A program made the translations under genes and the position numbers. The notes below the pieces were generated by a model. The model was not told the DNA's origin. It ran no database searches and saw nothing but the letters and a program-made list of their open reading frames with translations. A stretch of DNA of 7,004 bases, from assembly GCA_018816205.1 (NCBI GenBank), contig JAHIWJ010000216.1, positions 1-7,004 on the forward strand, in the 5' to 3' direction. Each line of letters begins with the position of its first letter. Position 1 is the first letter of the stretch. Shown piece after piece: positions 1 to 5,875 of this stretch. This DNA comes from Nanobdellota archaeon (GTDB lineage Archaea > Nanobdellota > Nanobdellia > Pacearchaeales > GW2011-AR1).

Positions 1-2
1 GA

Positions 3-155
3 ATCTTTTCCGCTGTAAAAAGGATTTATGGTGAACGAGTTCGTTCACATCTTGTAGACCAAATGTGCCAAATGTGCGCTGAAGCGCACAGAAAATTCTG
101 GGCATACCAGATAATTAAAAGGTATGCTGAAGAAAAAATGGCGGTTGGTAACTAA
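3..155 (+). CDS. Probable transposase, C-terminal fragment (5' end outside window)
   Basis: A reading frame is open from the first bases of the window and stops at TAA 153-155, giving the last 50 residues of a protein. It starts with IFSAVKRIYGERVRS and contains a basic/aromatic helix (RKFWAYQIIKRYAEEK). A 'FSAVKR.(F/Y)GE.VRS' stretch followed by an aromatic helix resembles the C-terminal end of DDE transposases of the IS5/IS4/IS1182 type seen in archaea. That is recollection of family style, not a database match. The catalytic DDE residues would lie upstream, outside the window, so activity cannot be judged. A possible element end lies about 40 bp past the stop. It could instead be the tail of an unrelated basic protein. 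Confidence 0.5.
   Translation: MFSAVKRIYGERVRSHLVDQMCQMCAEAHRKFWAYQIIKRYAEEKMAVGN
73..90 (+). other. Perfect 7-bp hairpin inside the transposase-like frame
   Basis: TGTGCGC (73-79) and GCGCACA (84-90) are exact reverse complements separated by the four-base loop TGAA. The stem is GC-rich in an AT-rich neighbourhood and would fold strongly in RNA or single-stranded DNA. It lies within the coding frame, so it could simply follow from the codons. A role in IS mRNA stability is conceivable but not shown. Confidence 0.45.
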
Positions 156-206
156 CAGTTGATTGATAAGGAATTATTTTCGAATTATGCAACACTGCAT
201 GATAAG

Positions 207-215
207 TTTATTAAT
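207..215 (+). promoter_or_regulatory. TATA box of chorismate mutase gene
   Basis: The AT-only stretch TTTATTAAT is centred about 25 nt upstream of the ATG at 236. That is where an archaeal TATA box sits when transcription starts at or next to the start codon. No convincing Shine-Dalgarno sequence is seen before the ATG. Confidence 0.5.
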
Positions 216-235
216 GAACAAAAACTAAGCGAGAA

Positions 236-472
236 ATGAAGAAGATTTATGAGTTAAGGGAAAAAATTGATGAGCTGGATGAGAAAATTATCAAACTAGT
301 GGAAGAAAGATATGTCCTCTGTGAGGAAATCTGGAAATTAAAAAGAGATAATGGGCTGCCCTTAAAGGACGCTGAACGAGAGGAAGAGATAAAGGAAGGT
401 TTTGCTGGGGCGGAGCTGCCGAAGGGTTTTGTCGAGGATTTTTTTGAGTTGTTCTTTAGAGAAGTCAAATAA
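236..472 (+). CDS. aroQ: Chorismate mutase, AroQ type, short single-domain form
   Basis: Converts chorismate to prephenate, the first step towards phenylalanine and tyrosine, in the cytoplasm as an all-helical intertwined dimer. The 78-residue protein aligns without gaps to the E. coli P-protein mutase domain over its first two helices. Counterparts of active-site residues are present: R8 (Arg11), R25 (Arg28), K36 (Lys39), D45 (Asp48), R48 (Arg51) and E49 (Glu52). The LRE(K)ID.LD opening is typical. The protein stops soon after FFELFF, before the position equivalent to Gln88 of E. coli, so helix 3 is short. That residue must be supplied differently or the enzyme is weakened. The ATG at 236 fits a leaderless start from the TATA box at 207-215. 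It stands alone, with no other shikimate-pathway gene nearby, and a broken paralogue lies at 2997-3231. Family assignment is strong; full activity is less certain. Confidence 0.88.
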   Translation: MKKIYELREKIDELDEKIIKLVEERYVLCEEIWKLKRDNGLPLKDAEREEEIKEGFAGAELPKGFVEDFFELFFREVK

Positions 473-529
473 CTGGAAGGTTCTCGGCCAGATTAATCGG
501 ACTTGGGTGGTACTTAAACACTGCCTCTG

Positions 530-554
530 AGAAATATAATATTATAATATTTCT
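530..554. other. AT-rich inverted repeat between aroQ and the surface-protein gene
   Basis: AGAAATAT (530-537) pairs with ATATTTCT (547-554) around an AT-only core; the inner part AATATTATAATATT (538-551 region) is itself a palindrome. It is followed by a T run (CTTTTT, 553-558). It lies 58 bp after the aroQ stop and just before the TATA box of the next gene. It could be a weak terminator or a regulator-binding site, or merely low-complexity AT sequence. Confidence 0.3.
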
Positions 555-571
555 TTTTGACCTTAATTTTC

Positions 572-580
572 TTTTTATAG
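572..580 (+). promoter_or_regulatory. TATA box of the secreted VWA protein gene
   Basis: TTTTTATAG is centred 25 nt before the ATG at 601, the same spacing as at the other first genes here. This supports 601 as the start and a leaderless transcript. Confidence 0.5.
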
Positions 581-600
581 TGGATGGTATGGAAATGTGA

Positions 601-2763
601 ATGGGCCGAGGATTGATAAAAAGAGGGGGTTTTATTTTCTTAGCGGTGGTTATGTTGACTGCCTTAAGCGCTTTTGCGTCTGCGGCGGTTCTGTGGACTG
701 CTGATGCTAACGGAGATGAACAGTCCGACTATGAGCCTGGAGCAATTGTGTATGTTTATGGAAGCGGCTTTGCACCTAACAGCGAGATAGAAATTTCAAT
801 CACGCGCCCAGATGGGTCGGTTGAGTCGTGTGACGCACCATCGTGCCATGCAAGGTTTTTGGATGGTTTTGTGTTTTCTGATTCTGAAGGGGATGTGTTA
901 TACCGCTATGATCTCGACGGGATTGTTGGATTTTATGAAGTTGAATTGAGTGATGGGTCCACAAAGGCGAGTGGTAGTTTTACCGACGGGAGGAATATTC
1001 TTAATGTGACTGTTGATGGCGGCACAAGCACTATCGTTGGACCAAGCGGCCCGGTGACGGTTGCTGTGACAGTGCACACATCAGGGTCTGGATCTGATGA
1101 CAACTGGCGATCGACACGATATCGCATTGAGGGCGGCAGTTGGACTTGTGTAAATACTCCTGACCATACATCTGATGGAACATATACAGAGTCTTTTGTA
1201 ATTTCGGCTCCCGGGAGTCTTGGAACATATGATTTGTCAGTTAGGGCGTATCAGGGGAGTTCATGCAGCGGAGATGGAAGCAATACATACACATTGGAAG
1301 ACGCTATTGTTGTACAGTCCAGTGCGGTGTGCGGGGATGGAGAAATTGATGCACCTGAACAATGCGATGATGGCGATACACAGTCAGGCGATGGATGCAG
1401 CGGCAGTTGTTTAATTGAAACTGGCTGGCACTGTCATGGCGAACCATCTACCTGCTCTGAAATATGCGGGGACGGACTAATTGTTGGCGATGAGGAGTGT
1501 GATGATGACGACACACACTGTGGGGACGGATGTTCTTCAACATGTGAAATTGAGGATGGTTGGGTATGTGAAGGCGAGCCAAGTTTTTGCACTGTAATAA
1601 ACCCTGAACTTAATTTGTCCTGTGGACTTGATGTGATATTTATTATGGACAGTTCTGGCAGTATTAGTAATGACAAATTGAATGATATGAAAGATGCATT
1701 TAAGGATTTTGTCGACTCTGTTTTAGTTAACTCTCCGTCACAGGCGGCTGTTGTTGATTTTGATGATACCGGGCATCTTATATTGGATTATACAAGCAAT
1801 ATTTCTGCAATCAAGGGGGCGATTGATTCTGTTGTTAGCGGGGGAGCGACGAATTGGGAAGACGCTCTTGAAGAGGCACATGAACAATTTGACAATCGGC
1901 CAGATTATCCAGATTTATACATTCTAGCTTCTGACGGGCATCCGAATAGAATCGGGGATATTTCCCTGCCTGCAAGCGAAGTGGTGGCTGTTGCCTGGGC
2001 AGTAGAAGATGCAAATGCAATCAAACTGGATGGTATAAGGATTGTCACGCTGGGCTTGGGTGATGCTCCTAACACAGACAGTATGAAAGCGATTTCCAGC
2101 GACGACGCATATTACGAAGACCTTAGTATACTCGGAGATGAGTTACAGTCTATTCAAGCTAGTTTGTGTAAGGCTACGCTTACTGTCAGGAAAGTTGTAG
2201 ACGGTGAAGGACATGAAGGATGGAACTTCACTGCTGATGTTATGCCTGGAGAGGTTGACCCTGTATCTGCTCAGACCGACTCTCTCGGATATGCCACATT
2301 TAATCTTCTCATTGGGAATATGACGGGGGTGGCGAGAGTTGAAGAACAAGATGCTTCCGGGTTCCAGTTTGTAAACGCTTCCTGCGTCGACAAAGATGGT
2401 AATCCTGTGGGTGTGCTTGTTCTTAGGACTGTTCAGAATATCTTTGTGTCGTTGGGAGATGAAATATATTGTGAGTTTGTGAATAAGCCCTGCGAGGATG
2501 ATGACGGCGATGGCGTATGCAATGAAGACGACTCCTGCCCTGACTCGATGCAGAATGAGCCGGTTGATGAAGATGGATGCGATATATTCCAGTTTTGCAG
2601 CCAATATTCTTGCGGGCTTGGGTGTTTTGAAGCTGATTGGCGCTCAAATGAACCGAATGTGCGTTTCCCGCATGACTGCATGACTGTGGTGCAGTTGAAT
2701 AACGGGATGCTACAAAACCCAATTTGTGTTCCAACGGTGTTCTCTGAAATGTGTGCTGGGTAA
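601..2763 (+). CDS. Secreted multidomain protein: signal peptide, Ig-like, DUF4215 repeats, VWA
   Basis: A 720-residue exported protein. Residues 1-10 are basic and 11-27 hydrophobic (FIFLAVVMLTALSAFA), with likely signal cleavage near Ala27-Ala29. Residues about 30-130 and 131-240 look like two beta-sandwich regions, the first with 'GSGFAPNSEIEISITRPDG', a style common in surface-protein Ig-like modules. Two 42-residue Cys-rich repeats of the DUF4215 (Myxococcus Cys-rich) type occupy 244-285 and 289-330. A VWA domain spans about 341-523 with a complete MIDAS: D350-S-S-G-S354, T417 and D445. Residues about 524-630 resemble a prealbumin/Cna-B-like fold. A calcium-type DDDGDGVCNEDD repeat follows at 632-644, then a Cys-rich tail. 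No C-terminal membrane helix or sorting signal is visible, so it is probably released or held by other proteins. Adhesion or protein binding is inferred from the VWA domain; the true ligand is unknown. Confidence 0.85.
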   Translation: MGRGLIKRGGFIFLAVVMLTALSAFASAAVLWTADANGDEQSDYEPGAIVYVYGSGFAPNSEIEISITRPDGSVESCDAPSCHARFLDGFVFSDSEGDVLYRYDLDGIVGFYEVELSDGSTKASGSFTDGRNILNVTVDGGTSTIVGPSGPVTVAVTVHTSGSGSDDNWRSTRYRIEGGSWTCVNTPDHTSDGTYTESFVISAPGSLGTYDLSVRAYQGSSCSGDGSNTYTLEDAIVVQSSAVCGDGEIDAPEQCDDGDTQSGDGCSGSCLIETGWHCHGEPSTCSEICGDGLIVGDEECDDDDTHCGDGCSSTCEIEDGWVCEGEPSFCTVINPELNLSCGLDVIFIMDSSGSISNDKLNDMKDAFKDFVDSVLVNSPSQAAVVDFDDTGHLILDYTSNISAIKGAIDSVVSGGATNWEDALEEAHEQFDNRPDYPDLYILASDGHPNRIGDISLPASEVVAVAWAVEDANAIKLDGIRIVTLGLGDAPNTDSMKAISSDDAYYEDLSILGDELQSIQASLCKATLTVRKVVDGEGHEGWNFTADVMPGEVDPVSAQTDSLGYATFNLLIGNMTGVARVEEQDASGFQFVNASCVDKDGNPVGVLVLRTVQNIFVSLGDEIYCEFVNKPCEDDDGDGVCNEDDSCPDSMQNEPVDEDGCDIFQFCSQYSCGLGCFEADWRSNEPNVRFPHDCMTVVQLNNGMLQNPICVPTVFSEMCAG
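1330..1590 (+). repeat. Two tandem DUF4215-type Cys-rich repeats within the secreted protein
   Basis: Residues 244-285 and 289-330 share the pattern CGDG(x5-6)(E/Q)CDD(x)DT..GDGC...C.IE.GW.C.GEPS.C, with a 45-residue period. The first has six cysteines, as expected for three disulfides. The second has a seventh (C307) and replaces the usual Gly of CDDG with Asp. The family is best known from Myxobacteria and other bacterial outer-surface proteins and also occurs in uncultivated archaea. Confidence 0.8.
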
Positions 2764-2771
2764 TTCATTAG

Positions 2772-2780
2772 TTTTATTAA
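2772..2780 (+). promoter_or_regulatory. TATA box of the 61-residue protein gene
   Basis: TTTTATTAA is centred about 26 nt before the ATG at 2802, in the short gap after the secreted-protein stop. The small gene therefore probably has its own promoter. Confidence 0.5.
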
Positions 2781-2801
2781 TATAGGCTGTTAGTTTAGTT
2801 A

Positions 2802-2987
2802 ATGGCAGAAAAGAAAAAGTCTTCAGACATGCCTGCTGAAGAGGAAATCGGCTACCACAAAGGTGCTTTGTCAACTTTGATCAATGAAAGGAATGAATTA
2901 ATCCGAATGGCACAGGTGACTGAGCAGTTGATGCAGGCGCATGCGAAGAGGCTTGAAGAACTCGGCGTGAAGATGGGGAAGAAGTAG
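2802..2987 (+). CDS. Small helical protein of unknown function (61 aa)
   Basis: I do not recognise a named family with certainty. After a charged, likely disordered start (MAEKKKSSDMPAEEE), the rest (IGYHKGALSTLINERNEL to KRLEELGVKMGKK) has a regular hydrophobic spacing that predicts two amphipathic helices or a short coiled coil. No cysteine, transmembrane segment or catalytic motif is visible. Small proteins with a 'YHKGALSTL..ER.EL' core are, as far as I recall, found in DPANN-type archaeal genomes, but I cannot verify this here. It has its own TATA box 26 nt before the ATG. Its stop is 9 bp before the start of a broken chorismate mutase, so the two were probably co-transcribed. A role as a protein-interaction adaptor is only a guess from the helical pattern. 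Confidence 0.7.
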   Translation: MAEKKKSSDMPAEEEIGYHKGALSTLINERNELIRMAQVTEQLMQAHAKRLEELGVKMGKK

Positions 2988-2996
2988 GGTTCTAAG

Positions 2997-3231
2997 ATGA
3001 AAAAGATTGAGAAGCTAAGGGAAGAGATAGATGGGCTTGACAGTGAGATAGTTGAACTTTGGAGAAAAGATATTCTATTTGTGAGGAAATCTGGGAGTTA
3101 AAGAGGTCTAGAGGAATTGATTTGAAAGATCCTGAACGGGAGACTGAAATCAAGGCGAGGTTTAAGGATGCGAAGCTGCCGAAGGGTTTGTGGATGATTT
3201 TTTTGAGTTGTTTTTTGGGCTGGTTGACTGA
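2997..3231 (+). pseudogene. Second chorismate mutase (AroQ), broken by two one-base deletions
   Basis: ATG at 2997 opens MKKIEKLREEIDGLDSEIVEL, clearly parallel to the gene at 236. The frame is then lost near 3056-3060, where one base is missing in CTTTGGAG compared with the CTAGTGGAAG region of the intact copy. In the next frame the homology continues exactly (ICEEIWELK, then LKDPERE). A second one-base loss near 3186-3190 (GGGTTTGTGG against GGGTTTTGTCG) shifts it again, and the last frame gives DDFFELFF and stops at TGA 3229-3231. With both frames restored, about 50 of 78 residues match the first copy. Arg8, Arg25, Lys36, Asp45, Arg48 and Glu49 equivalents are all kept, so decay appears recent. 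Unrepaired, translation ends at TAA 3099-3101 after about 34 residues. Sequencing or assembly error is possible but would have to happen twice. Confidence 0.85.
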
Positions 3232-3234
3232 TGA

Positions 3235-3990
3235 CTAAAGCTTTAATTTACCTGTTTGCCAGTCCCGGATAATCATCATTGAAGTTCTGTTTTCTTCTAC
3301 GAGTCCGCCTTTTTTTAACAGTTTCTTGGCGCAGCCGATTTGCAGCATTACTTCATATTCATCCACTTCCTTAATTTTAAATGCGTAAAACTGTTCTAGT
3401 TTTTCTGGATTAAGATTTAAGAAAATTTTTATTATCTCGGTTGCAACGAGTTCAGGGTTTTTTAGTTTTTCAGGATTTTTTGCTCCGAGGATTCCGAGTT
3501 TGGCTTCGTCGTCTTCGAAAGGGATTACTCCTGGAGAGTCAACTATTCTGAACTGGTTTGAACTTGCCCATTGGTTTCCTTTGGTGGTGCCTGCTTTTGA
3601 GGAAACTTGGGTTTTTGCGCTACGGGAGAGCACGTTTGTGAGCGCACTTTTTCCAACATTTGGATAACCGACGATTCCGATTTCTAATTTTTCATAATGG
3701 GATTTTTTAGCTTTTATTTGTAGTGCGAGTCGGAGTCGGTTTATGTCAATGTTTTTATCGCTTGATACAAAAAAAGCATCTTTGTTTTGGCTTTTGAGTT
3801 TTTCTAGCGCTTCTTTTGAGATAAGGTCTATTTTATTGAAAACCAAAAGGAATTCCTTATTTGATTCTTCGAGTTTGCTTTCCAGATCTCTGTTTCTTGA
3901 AAACTCGGGCATGCGGGCGTCTAGGACAAATAGGACAATATCTGCGTCCTTGATTGCTTTCATTGCTGAGGTCCAGTATCCCATCCCCAT
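3235..3990 (-). CDS. Circularly permuted GTPase, YlqF/YawG (HSR1/MMR1) family
   Basis: The GTPase motifs occur in permuted order: G4 NKID (residues 52-55), a G5-like SSD (76-78), G1 GYPNVGKS (108-115), G2 threonines in AGTT (134-136) and G3 DSPG (151-154). This order defines the YlqF/RbgA-YawG family, whose members bind ribosomes and help assemble the large subunit. An archaeal ribosome-assembly role is inferred by family. The opening W..AMKAIKDADIVLFVLDARMPEFSRN is a textbook family N-terminus. The frame is open upstream to 4236, but that part lies antisense to fen and does not resemble the family. The ATG at 3990 (alternative 3984) gives 251 residues and sits 25 nt after a minus-strand TATA box. 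The stop is 3 bp from the end of the broken chorismate mutase on the other strand. The extension past G3 (about residues 155-251) is helical and typical in length. Confidence 0.92.
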   Translation of the reverse strand: MGMGYWTSAMKAIKDADIVLFVLDARMPEFSRNRDLESKLEESNKEFLLVFNKIDLISKEALEKLKSQNKDAFFVSSDKNIDINRLRLALQIKAKKSHYEKLEIGIVGYPNVGKSALTNVLSRSAKTQVSSKAGTTKGNQWASSNQFRIVDSPGVIPFEDDEAKLGILGAKNPEKLKNPELVATEIIKIFLNLNPEKLEQFYAFKIKEVDEYEVMLQIGCAKKLLKKGGLVEENRTSMMIIRDWQTGKLKL

Positions 3991-4010
3991 AAATGGATTA
4001 ACGCGGGGGA

Positions 4011-4020
4011 GGTTATAAGG
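4011..4020 (-). promoter_or_regulatory. TATA box of the GTPase gene (minus strand)
   Basis: On the minus strand this reads CCTTATAACC, with TTATAA centred 25.5 nt upstream of the ATG at 3990. It decides the start: an upstream ATG inside fen would lack this spacing. Confidence 0.55.
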
Positions 4021-4035
4021 CTGTTGTTTGGATAA

Positions 4036-4043
4036 TTTTATTA
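4036..4043 (+). promoter_or_regulatory. TATA box of fen
   Basis: TTTTATTA, within an AT-rich run at 4032-4045, is centred about 26 nt before the fen ATG at 4066. With the oppositely oriented TATA at 4011-4020 it packs two divergent core promoters into the 75 bp between the starts. Confidence 0.55.
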
Positions 4044-4065
4044 ATCGGGCATTCCTCCGTATGTA

Positions 4066-5073
4066 ATGGGTTTGCAAATAGGCGAGTTGATTTCCAGACG
4101 GGAAATCACTTTTGAGGAGTTGAAAGACAAGGTAGTTGCTGTTGATGCTTATAATGCGATTTATCAGTTTTTGAGCTCGATTAGGCAGCCGGATGGGACG
4201 CCGTTGATGGACAATAAGAAGAGGATTACTTCTCATCTGTCCGGGTTGTTTTACAGAAATGTTGCGCTACTTTCTGAAGGCATAAAGTTGGTTTATGTCT
4301 TTGATGGAGAGTATAATATTTTGAAGAACAGAACGCATGAGATTCGGCAGGAGGCGAAGATTATGTCGGCGGATAAATACGAGAAGGCAAAAGAGGAAGA
4401 GGATGTTGAGGCGATGGGAAGGTATGCTCGGGGTTTTGTTAAGTTGGAACCGCGAATGGTTGAGGAAAGTAAAGAATTACTTGAGGCGATGGGGATTGAA
4501 GTTGTGCAGGCGCCTGGGGAGGGAGAGATGCAGGCGGCGCATTTAGTGAAGGATGGCGAGGCGTTTGCGGTTGCTTCGCAGGATTATGATGCTTTGGTCG
4601 TCGGGGGAAGGAAGTTAATTCAGAACTTGACTTTGGCGCGGAAGCGCAAGACGGTTTCCGGATATGTTGAGATTCGACCGGAAGTTATTGAGTATGAGAG
4701 AGTTTTGAATGAGCTGGGGATTGATGCGGATCAGTTCATTTGTCTGGCGATTTTGGTTGGGACGGATTTTAACCCTGGCGGGATAAGAGGAATTGGGCCG
4801 AAGAAAGCTTTGGCTTTGGTTAAACAGAGGAAATATCCTGTTGAGATATTCAGGGATGTGGAGCATCAGCTTGAGTTTAACTGGCAGGACGTTTTTGAAA
4901 TATTCAAGAGACCGAATGTCCACGATTTTAAGATAAAATTTCCGAAGCTGAATGAGGATAAGATTATTTCCATTCTCGTTGGAGAGCATGATTTTTCCGA
5001 GGAAAGAGTTGTGAAGAACCTTGATAAGTTGCATCGATTGAAGAGGGCTGGTGAACAGACTAAGTTGTTTTAG
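4066..5073 (+). CDS. fen: Flap endonuclease FEN-1
   Basis: Structure-specific 5' nuclease that removes 5' flaps during Okazaki-fragment maturation and long-patch base-excision repair. The 335 residues match the family's normal length. All metal-binding acids are in place: D27 (VVAVDAYN), D80 (YVFDG), E152 and E154 (APGEGEMQAA), D173 and D175 (SQDYDA) and D234 (VGTDFN). The H2TH DNA-binding loop is GGIRGIGPKKAL (238-249). The C-terminus ends ..EQTKLF, which begins like the PCNA-binding PIP box (QxxLxxFF) but stops right after the leucine and one phenylalanine, so clamp binding may be weak. The gene is divergent from the GTPase and has its own TATA box. Its last 70 bp are copied downstream at 5876-5945, and shorter pieces at 5974-5994 and 6835-6864, suggesting that the 3' end is an insertion target. 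Confidence 0.97.
   Translation: MGLQIGELISRREITFEELKDKVVAVDAYNAIYQFLSSIRQPDGTPLMDNKKRITSHLSGLFYRNVALLSEGIKLVYVFDGEYNILKNRTHEIRQEAKIMSADKYEKAKEEEDVEAMGRYARGFVKLEPRMVEESKELLEAMGIEVVQAPGEGEMQAAHLVKDGEAFAVASQDYDALVVGGRKLIQNLTLARKRKTVSGYVEIRPEVIEYERVLNELGIDADQFICLAILVGTDFNPGGIRGIGPKKALALVKQRKYPVEIFRDVEHQLEFNWQDVFEIFKRPNVHDFKIKFPKLNEDKIISILVGEHDFSEERVVKNLDKLHRLKRAGEQTKLF
5002..5071 (+). repeat. fen 3' end, direct repeat copy 1 (in the intact gene)
   Basis: This 70-bp stretch encodes the last residues of FEN-1 (from ERVVKN to KLF) and matches 5876-5945 at 69 of 70 positions, ungapped. The one difference is T5061 against G5935, a silent third-position change (ACT/ACG, Thr). The first base after the repeat also keeps a stop in both copies (TAG here, TGA downstream). 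The overlapping segment 5064-5084 has a further copy at 5974-5994. Confidence 0.95.
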
Positions 5074-5077
5074 GAAG

Positions 5078-5086
5078 TTATTTATA
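5078..5086 (+). promoter_or_regulatory. TATA box of the nucleotidyltransferase unit
   Basis: TTATTTATA starts 5 bp after the fen stop and is centred 27 nt before ATG 5109. It is only 15 nt before the alternative GTG at 5097, so it favours the ATG start. TAGGAAGTTATTTA (5071-5084, fen stop plus TATA) is repeated exactly at 5981-5994 in front of the MntA-like gene. Confidence 0.5.
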
Positions 5087-5108
5087 GACATATCCTGTGA
5101 ATAAATTA

Positions 5109-5672
5109 ATGGAGAGAGGCATAAGCGACAGAAGCGTTTTAGATGAATTCGCAGAAGATTTTTGCAGAATTGCTGAGAAGCATGTTAAATATATAGTTGT
5201 CTCTGGTTATGTGGCGATTTCACATGGCAGGTTCAGGGCAACCGAAGATATTGACATGATAATTGAAAGAGTAGATTTTGAGAAATTTAATAATTTTCAT
5301 CAAGAGCTGGACAAAGCAGGATTTCACTGTATGCAGTCTACAAAAGTAAAAGACATCTATGAATATCTTGAAAAAGGCGATGGAGTAAGATATGTCCGAG
5401 AAGGAACGCTCCTCCCACCGGAGATGGAAGTAAAATTTGCAAAAGACGAACTGGATGAGCTACAGTTGAAAACCAGAAAGAAAATACCGTTTACGGGCTT
5501 GGACATTTGGTTTTCAAGTATTGAAATGAACATTGCTTTCAAAGAAGAATTGTTAAAAAGTCCGAAGGATTTAGAAGATGCCAGACATCTTAGGAAGATA
5601 TATGAAGGAGATATCAATGAAAATTTTATAGAAGAAATTAAAAGAAAAATAAAGAAAGAGAGATTAAAATGA
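5109..5672 (+). CDS. Nucleotidyltransferase-fold protein (AbiEii/DUF6036-like), possible TA component
   Basis: The 187-residue protein carries a minimal nucleotidyltransferase signature: VSGYVAISHGRFRATEDIDM, with the S-G pair (residues 32-33) and the metal-binding D47-x-D49. The C-terminal half has F-K-E-x-L-x-x-S-P-K-D-L-E-D-A (about 144-158), the pattern by which AbiEii/DUF6036-type NTases continue after the catalytic core. Such proteins act as toxins, antitoxins or phage-defence enzymes by transferring NMP to RNA or protein; the substrate here is unknown. The ATG at 5109 is preferred over GTG 5097, which would add four residues, because of TATA spacing. Its stop overlaps the next start (ATGA, 5669-5672), so the two genes are translationally coupled. 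It lies between fen and a copy of the fen tail, and its A-rich codon use (AGA, GAA, AAA) differs somewhat from fen. Fold assignment is good; toxin or antitoxin role is inference. Confidence 0.78.
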   Translation: MERGISDRSVLDEFAEDFCRIAEKHVKYIVVSGYVAISHGRFRATEDIDMIIERVDFEKFNNFHQELDKAGFHCMQSTKVKDIYEYLEKGDGVRYVREGTLLPPEMEVKFAKDELDELQLKTRKKIPFTGLDIWFSSIEMNIAFKEELLKSPKDLEDARHLRKIYEGDINENFIEEIKRKIKKERLK

Positions 5673-5875
5673 CTAGGGATAAATCTCACATGGAATTTGT
5701 AGAAAGATGGGCCGAGCATGTCAAGTCTGTTCCAAGGAAGAAGTGGAAGGCTGAACAAACCGCTTTTATCAATGCTGTATTTGAAAAGGCAAATAGTTTT
5801 TATGAAAGACTGGAGAAGACAAAGGAGGGGCGGGTTATTTTGGAGAGGTTGAGGGAAGCTAGGGAAAAGGACTAA
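5669..5875 (+). CDS. Small partner protein of the nucleotidyltransferase (68 aa, unknown)
   Basis: I cannot assign a named family. It begins MTRDKSHMEFVERWAEHV and continues with W(K)AEQTAFINAVFEKANSFYERLEKTKEGRVILERL, a predominantly helical, charged protein without cysteines or membrane segment. The start overlaps the stop of the nucleotidyltransferase by 4 bp (ATGA), showing that the pair forms one unit. Small proteins of the kind 'H.EF.E.WA......W...Q..FINA.......F..RL..T.EG' are, to my recollection, found beside nucleotidyltransferase genes in archaea, which fits a toxin-antitoxin or regulatory partner. It shows no HEPN R-x4-H motif, so it is not a HepT. The stop at 5873-5875 is directly followed by the displaced fen tail (from 5876). 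Confidence 0.75.
   Translation: MTRDKSHMEFVERWAEHVKSVPRKKWKAEQTAFINAVFEKANSFYERLEKTKEGRVILERLREAREKD

Larger units (their letters stand above)
1..200 (+). mobile_element. Possible right end of an insertion sequence
   Basis: The segment after the transposase-like stop is short and gene-free. Read on the minus strand from about position 198 inward it gives gcagtgttgcataattcg, which resembles the terminal inverted repeats of several IS families that carry a GTTGCA(T/A)AA core. The element would then end near 198-200, just before the TATA box of the chorismate mutase gene. The matching left end is outside the window and no target-site duplication can be checked, so the boundary is tentative. Confidence 0.3.

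Noticed and set aside
187..200. Small hairpin ATGCA-ACAC-TGCAT upstream of aroQ
   Set aside because: The arms are only 5 bp, and it may simply be part of the possible IS end. I see no evidence for a regulatory role.
2143..2768. Several minus-strand open frames (up to 153 residues) under the secreted-protein gene
   Set aside because: They are antisense to a clear multidomain protein and have no motif or promoter; the frames follow from the sense codon pattern.
3991..4236. Upstream extension of the GTPase frame by 82 residues
   Set aside because: It lies antisense to the first codons of fen and does not resemble the family. The ATG at 3990 gives the normal N-terminus and has a well-placed TATA box.
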